Assembly (NCBI GenBank): GCA_905221605.1
Contig: CAJNDS010000469.1
Coordinates: forward strand, 743,185-807,184
Origin: Symbiodinium natans
Lineage: Eukaryota; Sar; Dinophyceae; Suessiales; Symbiodiniaceae
Direction: 5' to 3'
Length of the DNA: 64,000 bases
Position numbers and translations under genes: made by a program. Every line of letters begins with the position of its first letter. Position 1 is the first letter of the stretch. Of this stretch, positions 10,335 to 22,389 are shown one piece after another. The notes under the pieces were generated by a model that did no database searches, was not told the origin of the DNA, and saw only the letters and a list, made by a program, of their open reading frames with translations.

Positions 10335-10437
10335 GTAGCCCAGTGGTACCCTTTTGCCCTGTTTTGGGTTCATGGTTCCCTTGTGAGGTCCCAAAAAAAC
10401 CGCACCCTGATTGTAGTATGGTTACTGAGCTACCAAG
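10331..10437 (+). mobile_element. introner-like element, family 1 (TIR)
   Basis: The ends are CTTGGTAGCCCAGT and ACTGAGCTACCAAG, inverted copies with one mismatch. The left TIR carries a GT donor (G|GTAGCC) and the right TIR an AG acceptor (CCAAG|G), the layout of an intron-generating DNA element. A second full copy is at 4159-4270 and a half copy at 24768-24790. Confidence 0.75.
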
Positions 10438-12751
10438 GATACATTCCTCGTGTTCTGGGCTCTGGGATTGTTGGCTGGCTTCATCCTAGCCCTGGTCCAT
10501 GCTCCCGAAGATTCGGCCGGCAAAGAATTCTCTTGCCCCTGGAGGTGCAAAGCGCTACTTTGCGGCTTTGTGGTTCTGGTTACGGCATTTGCTGCTGCCT
10601 GCCCATGGCTTCTCATGCCAAAGCTCGGTCACTTCAAGCGCCAGGGAGTTGTCGACTTGCGCTGGGAGCAGATGTTTACTTTGCTCGCGATCTCCTCGAT
10701 CTGGGTATCTTGCATGCTTAAGACGCACCCGCGTTCCACCCATGCACACGATGCCAAGTGGTGCATGTTTGGGTATTGGGTGACAACCTTGGCATTCCAG
10801 GTAGCCCACATATGCCTCGCACTCGGTTTCAAGAACGTCCATATCTTTTGGATCACATTCGGCAATGCCACCGAGAGCGTCGTCCTCACTTGGATCGGCT
10901 ACGTCTTCCAGATCCGAATGACGGGAATCAGGTCACGATCTTCGCACACTGGTCTTTCGAGCTTCTTCGTGTTGCTGATGGGTGGTGGTCTTGTCGTTAC
11001 CACCTCCAGCAACGCACTGGTGGGTAAAGGGATGCTGCCGCTCGGTCTTACCCTTTCCACGAACATCACCTTCGGTGTCATATGGACTTCATTCACGATT
11101 CTGGTCTGCGCGAGTCTGGCAGGCAAACGTTCCAGAGGTAGGTTTGAACATAGTTTTTTGTGTTTTTTATTTCCCTCAATCCCCTATGTAGTCCTTACAA
11201 AGCCATAAAACTCCCATTTTTCTAGGGCCAAACCCTACCCCAGGTTCAATGGCGCTGCAGGAAGTAAGGAGGGTGCGAGGCCCGGCACGGAAGCAGGCCA
11301 AGTGGGCGGCCAGGATTCTAGGCCTAGAGCTGCTGACCTGCGGACTGCTGGGAGTGACGACATCTTGCACCTGGCTCCCGGTGGCCATACTGCATTCCCT
11401 GCAGTTGGCAGTAGCTCCCGGCGGAAGAGAGGGCACGAAGTTCGCGTGGGTGTTCTTGCGCTTTCCGGCGATCGCCCGCCGGTGTGCCTGGGTTGTGAAC
11501 TCCCTTGGTCTGGCCTTCCTCTCTGGGATTCTCTGGCAAGACTCCCCTCCCCGGGATGACGAAGAGCCGATTCTGACCGGCGCGTGCACGCGCGGGCTGA
11601 CCTCCATGTCGCAGTTGCTGAGCGCAAGCGAGCAGGAGGTTTATCACGATGTGGTGAAGCAGCTGGCCAGCAGAGGCTTTCGCCTAGGTTCTCTTCTGAG
11701 CTTTTGGGAGCAGCTGCTGGAGGAAGACAGGTTGATGCCAGACTTTGATCCCACGCGCTCATTGACAAACGACGTGGTGCGTGGGGCCATCATTCCAGAA
11801 TCCCGCCGTGGGGATGAAGGGTTTGCTTTGGCATCCCTTTGGTCGGCTGGTGCAGGGATACGGCCACAAGTCATGGTGTCGCACAATTGGACGAATAGCT
11901 TTCGAAACCTGGTGGCAGCAATACTAGCAGATGCTCTGGAGGCGCAGGTCTACGGTGAGGTAGCAGCTGAAATTACCACGGAGGAAGGCATTGAGCAAGT
12001 CCGTAGCCAGCTTTCTGGGAAGTTGGAGAGAACGTACTGGGTATGCGCATTTTCCGTCAATCAGCATGCAAGCATCTGTGCTGGCTTCGGACCGGAACCA
12101 CCTCGAAAGACGGACGAGTGGAAATCCTGGAACATGAAGAGGCTGGATTCCGTCACCGGCAAGGTTTTCCCGCTGTGCAGCTGCAAAGTGGAAAAGGTCT
12201 TCAGCAACTCCAACGGAAGGTGTGAACTGAACAAGTTCGACGACATGATGGCGTATTTGGCAGGTGAAGTAGCCGGCTTTTGGCAGCTTGTTGTGGTGGA
12301 TGATGATTTCGATGTCTTCTATCGAGCATGGTGCGTGGCAGAGCTATTTCAGGCGAGTGTGCTGCGCATGAAATCCAAGGTGCAGGTTTCTTCTCAGCAA
12401 TCTGTCGACCTCAACTATGACAAGCTGTCACTGTTGGATGTCCGGCAGTGCATGGCCTCAGCACAAGAGGACAAGGACATGATCATCTCCAAGATCTACG
12501 ACGTGGATGCCTTCAACCTGCGATTGCAGGAGCTTGTCTTCAGCACTGAGGAGGGTTTGTTTGCAGAGTGGATTGATGGCCGGGAGCGCTCGCGACAAGT
12601 TGGAACAATTCTGCGGCGTTGCGCTCTTTCGTTTGACAGCACTGGTGGCGGCCATCGGCTCAGTTCAAGGGGATGCTTGCCCAGGTGGCACAGAGCCGTC
12701 AGTGATTCTGACGGCTCCTCTCAAGAATGGTCTGAATCAGACGACGGCTGA
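10438..12751 (+). CDS. multi-pass membrane protein with TIR-like cytosolic domain
   Basis: Two exons: 10438-11137 and 11226-12751, with an 88-base GT-AG intron (AGAG|GTAGGT, TTCTAG|GG). A second acceptor, CCCCAG|G at 11243, also keeps frame. The N-terminal part has about seven hydrophobic segments (for example FWALGLLAGFILALVHA), and two more follow in exon 2. The soluble C-terminal half has VMVSHNWTNSF about 209 residues after the methionine at 11249, then YWVCAFSVNQHASIC, then QLVVVDDDFDVFYRAWCVAE, and an acidic tail before TGA. The SHxW, W(a)-x-NQ and RxWCxAE order is that of a TIR-like family common in protists; this assignment is from motif recognition only. The ORF opens after a stop at 10426 and lacks an ATG before 10615, so an upstream exon is expected but unresolved. 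Confidence 0.75.
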
Positions 12752-12810
12752 CAAATCGGAATGGCTTTAGGTCTTGGGGCGGCAATTTCCAACGACAAGG
12801 GTGGTGTCTG

Positions 12811-13010
12811 GTGCCAACAGTCAAGACTGTTCCGGAAGGCAGCAAAACGGAGCCAACATGCATCAACATACTTGATTCTGAGGTTTTCTCTGCTCGCTTT
12901 CTACCTGTTCATTCAGAGGACCAAAACGCCCGCCCCTTCACAAGCTCACTTAATCAGAAACGATACCATGAAGATATCACTACGAAAATCCTCATTTCTT
13001 CTGGTCTCTC
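12811..13010 (+). CDS. exon candidate, unknown product
   Basis: The frame reads KTVPEGSKTEPTCINILD, then SEVFSARFLPVHSEDQNAR and RYHEDITTKILISSG before a CT-repeat (13003-13022). Composition is protein-like and there is a CCAACAG acceptor at about 12822. It may be a further exon of the membrane gene or the start of another gene. Confidence 0.4.
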
Positions 13011-13022
13011 TCTCTCTCTCGT

Positions 13023-13450
13023 CTGCTTGAGGTATCTTTTACCTGGTCTGTTTTTTGCTGTCTCTCCTTGTGTGTCAGTCTCACGGTGTCTCTTGTCTCT
13101 CTGTTTGGGGGTCGGTCTTGAGCTTGGTGCTGTGACCACCCCTACAGCGTTGCGAACTCATTGCCACTGGCTAGTTGTCACAAGAATCATGTTGTTTTTT
13201 TGGCGCAGCTGTTTCTCATGCATGCTTTTTCATTTGTTGATGCCAGCGTGCCGACTATTTTCATGTTCGAACTAGTTGCTAGCTGAAAGTTATTGTCGAG
13301 CGTGGTCTAGGGTCAGCTTGATGTCAATAGCCTTCAAGCGCCTACCTCATCAGCACGACTGACCTTTGTATCCGAACAAATCTTCATGGCGCCGCTCCAA
13401 CTCCAAGGTTCAAGGGTGGTGAAGGGAGCAATTTGGCATGAGTTCCAGGG
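13023..13450. other. no gene seen
   Basis: Pyrimidine-rich at the left edge, otherwise unremarkable. I found no exon I would defend. Confidence 0.5.
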
Positions 13451-13512
13451 CCCTAAACCCTAAGCCCTAAACCCTAAACCCTAAACCCTAAACCCTAAAC
13501 CCTAAACCCTAG
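13451..13512 (-). repeat. telomere-like CCCTAAA array
   Basis: Eight or nine near-perfect units. Confidence 0.95.
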
Positions 13513-13628
13513 ATTCCACATGGTCGGCTCATGCAGCGTCGGCAGGTCAGACGTAGCCTTTCAAGAAAGGGTAGGATTCTCCAGCTCCACAGATGGGGCG
13601 GGCCTTGTGCGACAGACGTGTGGACCTT

Positions 13629-13670
13629 GGTTTAGGGTTTAGGGTTTGGAGTTTAGGGTTTAGGGTGTAG
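13629..13670 (+). repeat. short TTTAGGG array
   Basis: TTTAGGG with TTTGGAG and TGTAGGC variants, followed by a G-rich stretch to 13706. Confidence 0.85.
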
Positions 13671-13798
13671 GCGAAATGGTGGGGGTTGGGGTTTGGGGTG
13701 GGGGTGGAGACCTAAATTCGGGAGGCAAACCAGGTCCCAGAGTTCAGATCCGGACTTCAAGCCGGATGCCTTCTTTCTTTGGGAAGTTGTTGACGTGT

Positions 13799-14003
13799 GC
13801 CCTAAACCCTAAACCCTAAACCCTAAACCCTAAACCCTAAACCCTAAACCCTAAACCCTAAACCCTAAACCCTAAACCCTAAACCCTAAACCCTAAACCC
13901 TAAACCCTAAACCCTAAACCCTAAACCCTAAACCCTAAACCCAAATCCAAACCCTAAACCCTAAACCCTAAACCCTAAACCCTAAACCCTAAACCCAAAT
14001 CCA
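13799..14003 (-). repeat. long telomere-like CCCTAAA array
   Basis: The longest uniform array in the window, about 28 units, with two CCCAAATCCA interruptions near 13940 and 13996. Confidence 0.97.
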
Positions 14004-14173
14004 CGTGTGCGCCAACATGTGGAATCGCCTTCTGACTGAGTTCCTAGGTGCATCCACGCCCGCTGCGGCGATGCATGCTGCACGGACTTGTTTTGACTTC
14101 GGTGTTGGATGTCTACTTTGTTCGTGTGCAATAGCCCCCTAAGCAAGTTCAGCTAGTTGTGGGCATCGTTTTT

Positions 14174-14218
14174 TACCCTAAGCCCTAAACCCTGATCCCT
14201 AAACCCTAAACCCTAAAT
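14174..14218 (-). repeat. short CCCTAAA array
   Basis: Six units, followed by TGTCTTGCCAG, a plausible splice acceptor for the next open frame. Confidence 0.9.
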
Positions 14219-14221
14219 GTC

Positions 14222-14464
14222 TTGCCAGGTACCCTCGTCAACGTCGTGGCTAAGTGCTTCCTTGTTTGTACAACGGATTGTGGAAAGATGTTGCTCCGTT
14301 GGATTCCGCCGGCCCAGCGCGGAAGGCATGAGGTTGCAGCGGCAGCGGCCAACGAATGCTACTTTTCCGGATTGAGCCGGGGGCGGCATCACACAAAGAC
14401 GCGGTTCGGCGCCCGACGGAAGGCAGATGGATCTATACTAGTATGTTGCAGTAGCACGCAGTAG
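14222..14464 (+). CDS. exon candidate, unknown product
   Basis: An open frame of about 80 codons containing KMLLRWIPPAQRGRHEVAAA and NECYFSGLSRGRHHTKTRFG, ended by TAG. It follows a telomere-like array and a CTTGCCAG acceptor. No domain recognised. Confidence 0.3.
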   Translation: MPGTLVNVVAKCFLVCTTDCGKMLLRWIPPAQRGRHEVAAAAANECYFSGLSRGRHHTKTRFGARRKADGSILVCCSSTQ

Positions 14465-15720
14465 CGGCTCAGGGGGGAGGGAGTTGAAGCGTGGGGGCTT
14501 AGCTCTCTGCCCCAGGCCGGCCAAGCTTCCGTGGATCGGGACTCCTTGTTGTACTTAAAGATGTTGATGCTTGCCTCTGTGGCAAGGCGAACCCGCCAAA
14601 CATTGGCTCAAAGCCTGGTAGCACATCAGAAAGTTCTTGGGCACCACTCTCGCGTTGCGAGGTGGTGAAGGTGGGATTTGGCAGGCGGTTGGCTCAGGGT
14701 ATTCAGCCCACTTGCGATGCGTGAAATGTATGACTTTTGAGGTTTAGTAGCTTCCCGCTTCCCGGAAGCTTGGTGCGGAGCAGGTAAGGCTCTAGTTCTG
14801 ACAAACATCAGACCCTCGTGCGCTTAGACACCGCGCTGGTGACCACGGCACGGAGAAGCCCTAAACCGCCTAAACCCCCAAACCCGAGCTGCAATGCCGC
14901 TGTTAGGGCCGTGTGCCGCGCGCCTTTGTGCCGCCAGCTGTCTACCCAACAGGCTCTAAGCTGCTTCGGAGAAGATCTGTGCCGAGTCCAAGTCCGAGAT
15001 AGGGTTGTTTCAGGGCTTGGGGCTTAGGGTTTAGGCCTCTAACTGATGTAAGGGTCCCTTCATTCGGGGTGTGTGGGGTTCCTGTTTCTAAGGTGCAGTG
15101 CTCTTCTGTGGACCATAGCCTTGCATCTTTTTAGCAGCTTTGAGGCCTCTACGAGAGGCCCCGACCCCCACCGGCCCCACCGTGCACTGCGCGTGCGTCT
15201 CCTTGCCACCAGCTCCGACTATTCTGACTATCCTGGGGCTCTCTACGATTCGCTGCCCTGCTTCGCTTTGGAGTGTGGTGTGGCTTTGCCAGCAGCACTG
15301 TGGGGCTGGTGGTGGTTCACTCGGTCGTGGCGCGGGCGCCTTGGCGTGGTTCTGGGAGGAAGTCGGGCCTTTCGTCGTGTGGTGTAAGGTAGCTCAAGGA
15401 GCATGGGAGCAGGGCTCCAGCCATGATGACGAAGCTTTGCTAGACTCCCATGCGCCGCCTTGTGTGGTCCCCTCCCGACACTCCCCTCTGCCTCCCTCTG
15501 CGAGCCCTTGTGTCCACTGGCTCGCGCCTGTTCACATGCGTGGGCATCTTCGGATTTCGGTTATTGTTTTGCTTGTTTTGGCGGCGCCCTCTGAAGCAGG
15601 GCTGGCACCTTGCTTGCGCCTTCTGACTGGCTGGAGATACAAGCCCTTGCACCAACGTGTCTTCCGAGCTCGGTTTCGACACATCGCTACGGTCTCCTGC
15701 GCACAGTCGTACGTAAGCCA
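14465..15720. other. unassigned sequence
   Basis: A three-unit TTTAGGG-like tract lies at 15015-15035. Open frames exist on both strands without recognisable content. Confidence 0.5.
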
Positions 15721-18700
15721 GCAGGCATCAATCTGCGCTCGGGGAGGCTGCGGCTCTGTTCGCCCAACCAGCGATGTTTCCCTGGAATTGCTTCCCAGGC
15801 CTGGCTTTGGCCACAGTGCCTTGCAGCTCTGAGATGTCCGAGAGCTCCCAAAGCGCTTTTTCGCACGCCAGCATTAGGAGCCAGACGAGGAGCCTGTGCC
15901 GCTTGGAAGGCTGCTTGAGGAGACGCCCTCGCTGGGCTCACCGGATGGAATGGTGCTGCTTGCTTCCTCTCAATGTGCCTGCTTGTCTGCGGCTTGGCAC
16001 ACGTGGTGCTAGGCTCTACAACAACACGATCACTGTGCCACCCGAGCAGTTGCTAGGGCCGTTCCCTTGCCGGAAAGTGAAGTTCCGGCAAGTTGCTGTT
16101 TTTCAAATGTTCTGCAAAGGTTTTTTCGGCAGGCCACCCTGTGCTGGTATTTCGCAGTCCGAGGCGAATGAGCATGGCTTTTCTATAGGAGTTTAGGGAT
16201 TCACGGTTCAATATGTGAGTCAAGGACATCAAGATCAGCAAGTTATGTAGGTTTCTCACTGATCTCTTTGTGTGTCATGCACAGCTCGAAGGAGAAGCCC
16301 GTCCGAAACCTTATATCCTGAAGTTTTTGCGTGCCCCTGTGGGGGAGGTCCGTTTGAGGTTGTGGTGAGGTGTGTTGCCGAGTATAGCCAAGTCCCAGTG
16401 CTTCTTTGTCAAAATACCTATGTGATCTAGAGCATGACACGTAGACTCCACGACAACGCTTCTAGCCTACACGAAATATTGCGATTCCAAGAAGTGACAC
16501 TTCAGATGCTGTCGTGTGTTGTTCTGCTGTCTTTGAGTCGGGGCTCTGGCTCAGTACCCAGCCGTCTCGAAGCTCACGTCGAGCGCGGCAAGTTGAAGCG
16601 CCAAGCGCTGTTGGGCGCTGTGCTCGGCCAGTGCTCACGATGCGCGTGAAGGTTTCTCGGGGCAAGCAGACGCCCCAAACTTTGCACATCCTGAGATCAA
16701 GGCTTCATGGGCCGTTGGGGTGCTCGGTTCTTGGATTGCTGTCGCTGACTGCCCGCGGCAGCTTGGGCCTCTTGGGCCTTCCTGCTTGCTGGAGATTCAG
16801 GCCCTTGTGGCTGCGAGTGCAAACTTCCGCGTTTCTCTACTCCGTCGTGCACTAGCGGGGCTTGCAAGAGAAGTTTCGGTTCGACACGTGTACGGACGTA
16901 GGTAAGCCACCAGGCATCAATCTGCACTCGGGGAGGCTGCGTCCGCTGAAGTCCACATACAACTCTGTTCGCTCAAACCTGCGGTGTTTCATTGGAGTTG
17001 CTCCCCCGGCCTGGCTTTGGCCGCTGCGCCCGGCAGCTCTGAGATGTCCGAGAGCTCCGAAAACCCCTTTTCGCCAGCGCTAGCGTTAGGAGCCAGACGA
17101 GGAGCCGGTGCCGCACGCTCGGAAGGCTGCTTGAGGAGGCGCTCTTATTGGGCTCACCGGATGGAGAGGTGCTGCTTCCTTCCTCTCAATATGCCTGCTT
17201 GTCTGCAGTTTCACACACGTGGTGCTAGGCTCTGCAATAACACGGTCGCTGTGCACCGCCAGGAACGGCATCAGTGGGCCTTCTACCGTTGGATGGCGGC
17301 TTGTGTGGTCGGATGCTTGCAAAGCTGCATCGCTGACCTCTTCGTCCCGCACTTGAGAACGCGCACTTGAGCTTTGAGACGGCAGCACTTGCACGGTGCA
17401 TGCGCCAGGCTGTTGCCTTCAGAGTGCTGCTTCCACAAAGGCTTGCAGCCTCTGCATTCGCCCGGGCGTTGCCATCTCTGCAGCTTCCGAGCTCACCTCA
17501 ATGCAGAACTGGTGCTCTTTGAGCACGAGTGTGCATCGTGTGTGCATCTTGATGCCGGGCCCTGCAGTGAGGTGGCTGGGAGGGATAGACCTTGCCGACC
17601 ATTGTGGGCCCCACTTGTGGCGGAGCTTCGTTGCGCCCGGTGTGGGTTACTAGGTGTCTTCTTCGGTGCTGCGTCTTGTGCCGACCTGGCCCGACATCTT
17701 GGTAGCCCGACAGCTGAGAGCTCTGTGCGATAATTCTACCTCCAACATCATCTACATGACAAGGACTTGCTGGCATTGTCCCACGGCACGGGCGTTTTGC
17801 TGCAAGGTGCCCTAGAATCATCATGGCCCGCGTCAGGAGCCAGTCTCGCGGCAAACTTTGGGCGGTAGGATGTGCTGCCGAATGTTTGGAAAGGTGCGTC
17901 GCGGACCGCCTTGTCCTGTGCTTGAGATGGCGGCACTCGCACAGTGCATGATCAAGGCAGTTACGTGGCAGTTATGTTCAGAATGCTGCGGCCACCAAAG
18001 GCAAAGGCCTGCTCCCGTCTTATAACGCGGGCTCGAGGCCTCTGTCTTTTTCCGGGCGTTTGCCGTCCTCTGCCATGTTCTTCGCGGCCATCTGCAGCTT
18101 CCAAGCTCACAGCGCAGAGCTGTCTGCCAGACTTCTGAGCAGACTAGGAGTAGGAGACCTTGCGGTGATTGGGGGTGTTGAGTGCTACCGGTCTTGCTGA
18201 TTATGGCAGGTCTGCAGGCTGCTGTTCAGGACTCTTCCGTGCAGGTTGGAGATTTCGAGGTCTGGGTCCGCAGCACTTGCTCCGCCAGCTGAGCTCAGCG
18301 AGGCTCAGTACGCCCTGAGCGTGTTGGGCGCGGCGAGCTTTCTTCAGCTGCGAGGGCTTCAGGTTTAGGGCTCGGTGTGGTGGAGCTGCTGCTGGGTCGG
18401 GCATGTCGAGGCAGGGCTTCTCTAAGCATCAAACTCTGGAAGGTGCAGTCTCCACGCCTGGCCACTTGACTGCCCAAGCCCTCCTAAACCGCGGACTTCG
18501 TGCCGCATGCTCGGAAGGCTGCTTGAGGAGCTCGAGCTGGGCTCGCCGGATGGAGCGGTGCTGCAGCACGCTGGGTGCTAGGCTCTGCGATGGCGACAAC
18601 ACTGTCGAAGTGCAACGCCAGCAACGGCATCAGTGGGCCTGCTACCGTTGGATGGCGGCTTGGGTGGTCGGATGCTTGCACAGCTGCCTCGCCGACCGCT

Positions 18701-18800
18701 TCGTCCCGCACTTGGGTCACTTGAGCCGGCGCTTGAGTTTTGAGACGGCAGCACTTTCGCGGCGCATGAGCCAGGCATTTGCCTTCAGAGTGCTGCGAAC
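15718..18800 (+). repeat. triplicated repeat, about 1.2-1.4 kb spacing
   Basis: Three related blocks at about 15718-16040, 16905-17330 and 18490-18800. Each contains a GAAGGCTGCTTGAGGAG core. The + strand frame common to them reads EGCLRRR, WAHRMERCC and, in the last two, RHQWA-YRWMAA-VVGCL-SC-AD-FVPHL. Whether this is coding is open; no domain is recognised. Confidence 0.7.
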
Positions 18801-19500
18801 ACAAAGGCCTGCCCCCGTCTGCCCTAACAATCCCAAGTCCTGGATCGTAAGCTCCCCGGTCCTCTAACTCCTCGGGTCCCTGGTGATCTAGCTCCTCGGG
18901 TCCCGGGCACGTGCGCAGACAAGGTCTCATTTCGGTCTGAGACCTGATAGAGCTCACTCGACTTCTTTTAAATACCTGCAGAACTCGTGATACCGTGCTT
19001 GTTCTCGGGTAGACTTGCGATCGGCGCCCGAGAGCACTGTGCACCACCGTGACGGCAAGCGGTTTCGGACAGAAGCGATCACTTACTCTTTCACCGTGAG
19101 CGCCCCCTGAAGATGACACAGGTCGCGACAAGGCGTCGAAAATGCAGCGGCGGACAGTTTGACGTGAGAAGCCGATTACTCTTCAAATGTCCGTGCTTGC
19201 GACATTTGGGGCCTTCGCCATTCGCTCCACTACCCTGGGCGGAAGCTTCGGATTCTCCCACGCTCGCGGACGCCCAACGGCTGAAGCGTGTGTATAGAGT
19301 GTAGAGCTTTGTCCCGCGAGTCTTTGACACATTTTCGGTTGTCGTTGAGCGTCACATGCGTCACGATCCGCCGACCCTGGACCGTAAACTCTGGCAGGGC
19401 TGCCGATCCACCCGCGCGCTGAAGAGCTTCCAGCTTCCAGCGACTCCAGATAAGCTAGGCTATGCAGTGAGGCAGGGCAAGGCCACTGCCCTCCACATGT

Positions 19501-20092
19501 TCACAGCACTCTAAGCCACGAGCCCTGATTGTGACCCATGGCCGAAGAGAGAAAGGCATGCATCTCGTCCCGGTCGAAGAGCAGCGTGGGGTAGGCGATC
19601 TTCATCTCATATCCGTTGGGGTCGATATAGTACACCATGGCGGAGTCGGTGAAGCCATCCGTGTTGCTTGCTGAGGACTGCCGGGCACCACGTGCAGCGG
19701 CGGCCAGATGGTCGCAACCGGCCTTGGGTTTCATGATGTTGCTGGCCGTTCCTTGCGTGCAGGGAAAATAGACTTCAAGACGCACCTCTCTCTCTCTCTC
19801 TCCCAGCGTTTGAGTTGACCCGACCCTCAACCACTACCCAAGCATCACCCGATTTGTGCGCATTCAGCGCGCTGCTGAGTCTCTTGATGAGGGTGGCTTC
19901 GTCCAGGTCCTCCCTTCTCTTGTCACAGTCACCTGCCAGAAACAAATCTTTGATGTCCGCTGCCAAGCTATCAGTCGTGCCCAGGGCTTCCCCCCTCCAC
20001 CCGTCCACAGCCGGCTTTCGACAAGAATTACGGCTGTCATGGACGAACAGATGAGATGCTTCGATCTTCTCCGGGTCTCTCGTTCTTGGTGA
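19501..20092 (-). CDS. two-exon minus-strand gene fragment, unknown product
   Basis: The downstream exon is about 19751-19501, after a strong acceptor (TATTTTCCCTGCACGCAAG|G on the minus strand), and reads DGFTDSAMVYYIDPNGYEMK, then IAYPTLLFDRDEMHAFLSSA, ending in TGA. The upstream exon, about 20065-19815, reads SLAADIKDLFLAGDCDKRRE and DLDEATLIKRLSSALNAHKS. The intron between them contains a GA repeat. Composition and the acceptor make coding likely; the family is not recognised. The 5' part runs into the tandem repeat starting at 20045. Confidence 0.5.
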
Positions 20093-22300
20093 TGCTCCAC
20101 AAGATCCGGCAAGGGCCTGATTTCGGGGCCAGCATAACCTGCGTGGGAAGACAGACCAGCAGGCTTTAGTTGCACCTGCTCTGAACCAAGACACGCCGCT
20201 CAGACTGTAGAGGGGCTCGTGCCTCGAGCAAGGGGTCTGCAATGCCTGTTGATGTAGCTGCAGGGCGTCAGGCGGAAACCGTGGCTCATTTTCGAATTGA
20301 TGGTGTCACCAAGACTGCTCGACATCGGCACGCCTGCTTGTAGGACTAAGCTGCAAGCAGCTAATCATTGAGACCCCAAAACGTGCCGTATCCTCCAAGT
20401 AGACCGCTGTCCGCAGCTCCAACAATACATCCCTGCTTAGACAACTCATTGCCTTGATCAATCAGAACGATAAGCAGTCATATGCCAGCGAGGAAAACCC
20501 TGTGATGTGCGGCCTTCTGCTCTCATCTTCTCCTCCTGGGGCTCCGCCTTAGGCGGGTGCAGCTGTGAGGAACAGATGAGATGCTTCGATCTTCTCCGCG
20601 TCTCTCCTCCTTGGTGACGCTCCACAAGATCCGACAGGAACCTGATCTCAGGGAAGCAAACCCTCTTTGAAAAGACAGACAAGCAGGCTCTAGTTGCGCC
20701 TGCTCTGAACCCCAAGGCACGCCGCTCAGACTGTCAAGTGGCTCGTGCCTCGAGGAGCTGCAAGGGTCTCGTTTGCCTGTTGATGTAAAGCAATTCATTG
20801 CCTTGATCAGCGTCCATCCTCAGAACGACAGGCAGTCATATATCAGCGAGGGAAACCCGGTGATGTGCGGCCTTCTCCTCTCATCTTCTCCACCTGGAGT
20901 GCCGCCTTAGGAGGGTGAAGCTGTGAGGAATGAGGAACAGATGAGATGCTTCGATCTTCTCCGGGTCTCTCGTTCTTGGTGACGCTCCACAAGACCCGGC
21001 AAGGGCCTGATTTCGGGGCCAGCATAACCTCCATGGGAAGACAGACCAGCAGGCTTTAGTTGCACCTGCTCTGAACCAAGACACGCCGCTCAGACTGTCA
21101 AGTGGCTCGTGCCTCGAGCAAGGGGTCTGCAATGCCTGTTGATGTAGCTGCAGGGCGTCAGGCGGAAACCGTGGCTCATTTTTGAATTGATGGGGTCACC
21201 AAGACTGCTCGACAGAGGCACGCCTGCTTTTAGGACTAAGCTGTAAGCAGCTAATCACTGAGACCCCAAAGCGGGCCGTATCCTCCAAGTAGACCGCTGT
21301 CCGCAGCTCCAACAGTGCATCCCTGCTTAAACAACTCATTGCCTTGATCAATCAGAACGATAAGCAGTCATATGCCAGCGAGGAAAACCCTGTGATGTGC
21401 GGCCTTCTGCTCTCATCTTCGCCTTAGGCGGGTGCAGCTGTGAGGAACAGATGAGATGCTTGCGTCTCTCCTCCTTGGTGACGTTCCACAAGATCCGACA
21501 GGAGCCTGATCTCAGGGAAGCAATGCCCTCCGTGAAAAGACCGACAAGCAGGCTTTAGTTGCGCCTGCTCTGAACCCCAAGGCGCGCCGCTCAGACTGTC
21601 AAGTGGCTCGTGCCTCGAGGAGCCTTTGCCTGTTGATGTAGCTGCAGAGCGTGAGGCGGAAGCACGTGGCTCATATTCGAACTGATGGTCTTCGTCGACA
21701 TCCCCACTCTTGCTTGTAGGACTGATGGTAAGCAGCTCATCACTGAGACCCCAAAAAGGCCCGCATCTGCCAGGTAGACTGTCGTCCACAGCTCCAACAG
21801 TGCATCCCTGCTCAAACAATTCACTGCCTTTTTCAACATCCAACCATATCCAACCTCAGAGCAACAGACATTCGTATGCCAGCGAGGGAAGCTCTATGAT
21901 GTGCGGCCTTCTGCTCTCATCTTCTCCGCTTGGGGTGCCGCCTTAGGAGGGTGCAGCTGTGCGGAACAGATGAGATGCTTCGATCTTCTCCGATTCTCTC
22001 TTCCTTGGTGACGCTCCACAAGATCCGACAAGAGCCTGTTTCAGGGCCAGCATAACCTCTGTGGGAAGACAGACCAGCAGGCTTTAGCTGCGCGTGAGGT
22101 TCTCACACATGCAGGACTGGGGTCCATGCTCGCAAAGCAGTCGTCTTCCTCCTGCAATCGGGGGATGCTGCCCAGACCGTAGATAGAGTGTGTCTCGTGC
22201 CATCTCGTGTCGCTGCAGGAGCTTCCCTTACCTGCTAGTAGCTGCTGAGTGTCAGGCATGTCGCTTCTTTGCACTTTGATGGCAGCACGCCTCTGCTGAC
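20045..22300. repeat. five-copy tandem repeat, unit about 320-510 bp
   Basis: Copies start near 20045, 20570, 20930, 21440 and 21960. All share GGAACAGATGAGATGCTTCG or a shortened form, CTTGGTGA-GCTCCACAAGA, GCCGCTCAGACTGT and CAGTCATAT-CCAGCGAGG. The copies at 20570 and 21440 are shortened or diverged by internal deletions. The minus-strand open frames here repeat with the unit and are not individual genes. Confidence 0.85.
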
Positions 22301-22389
22301 CGCACAACTTGGCTGGTCCAGATCCCCGCATGAGCAAGCGCCAAAACCCCCAGCCATTCAAGTAAGTCAGGGGTGGAGACGCATGCCCA

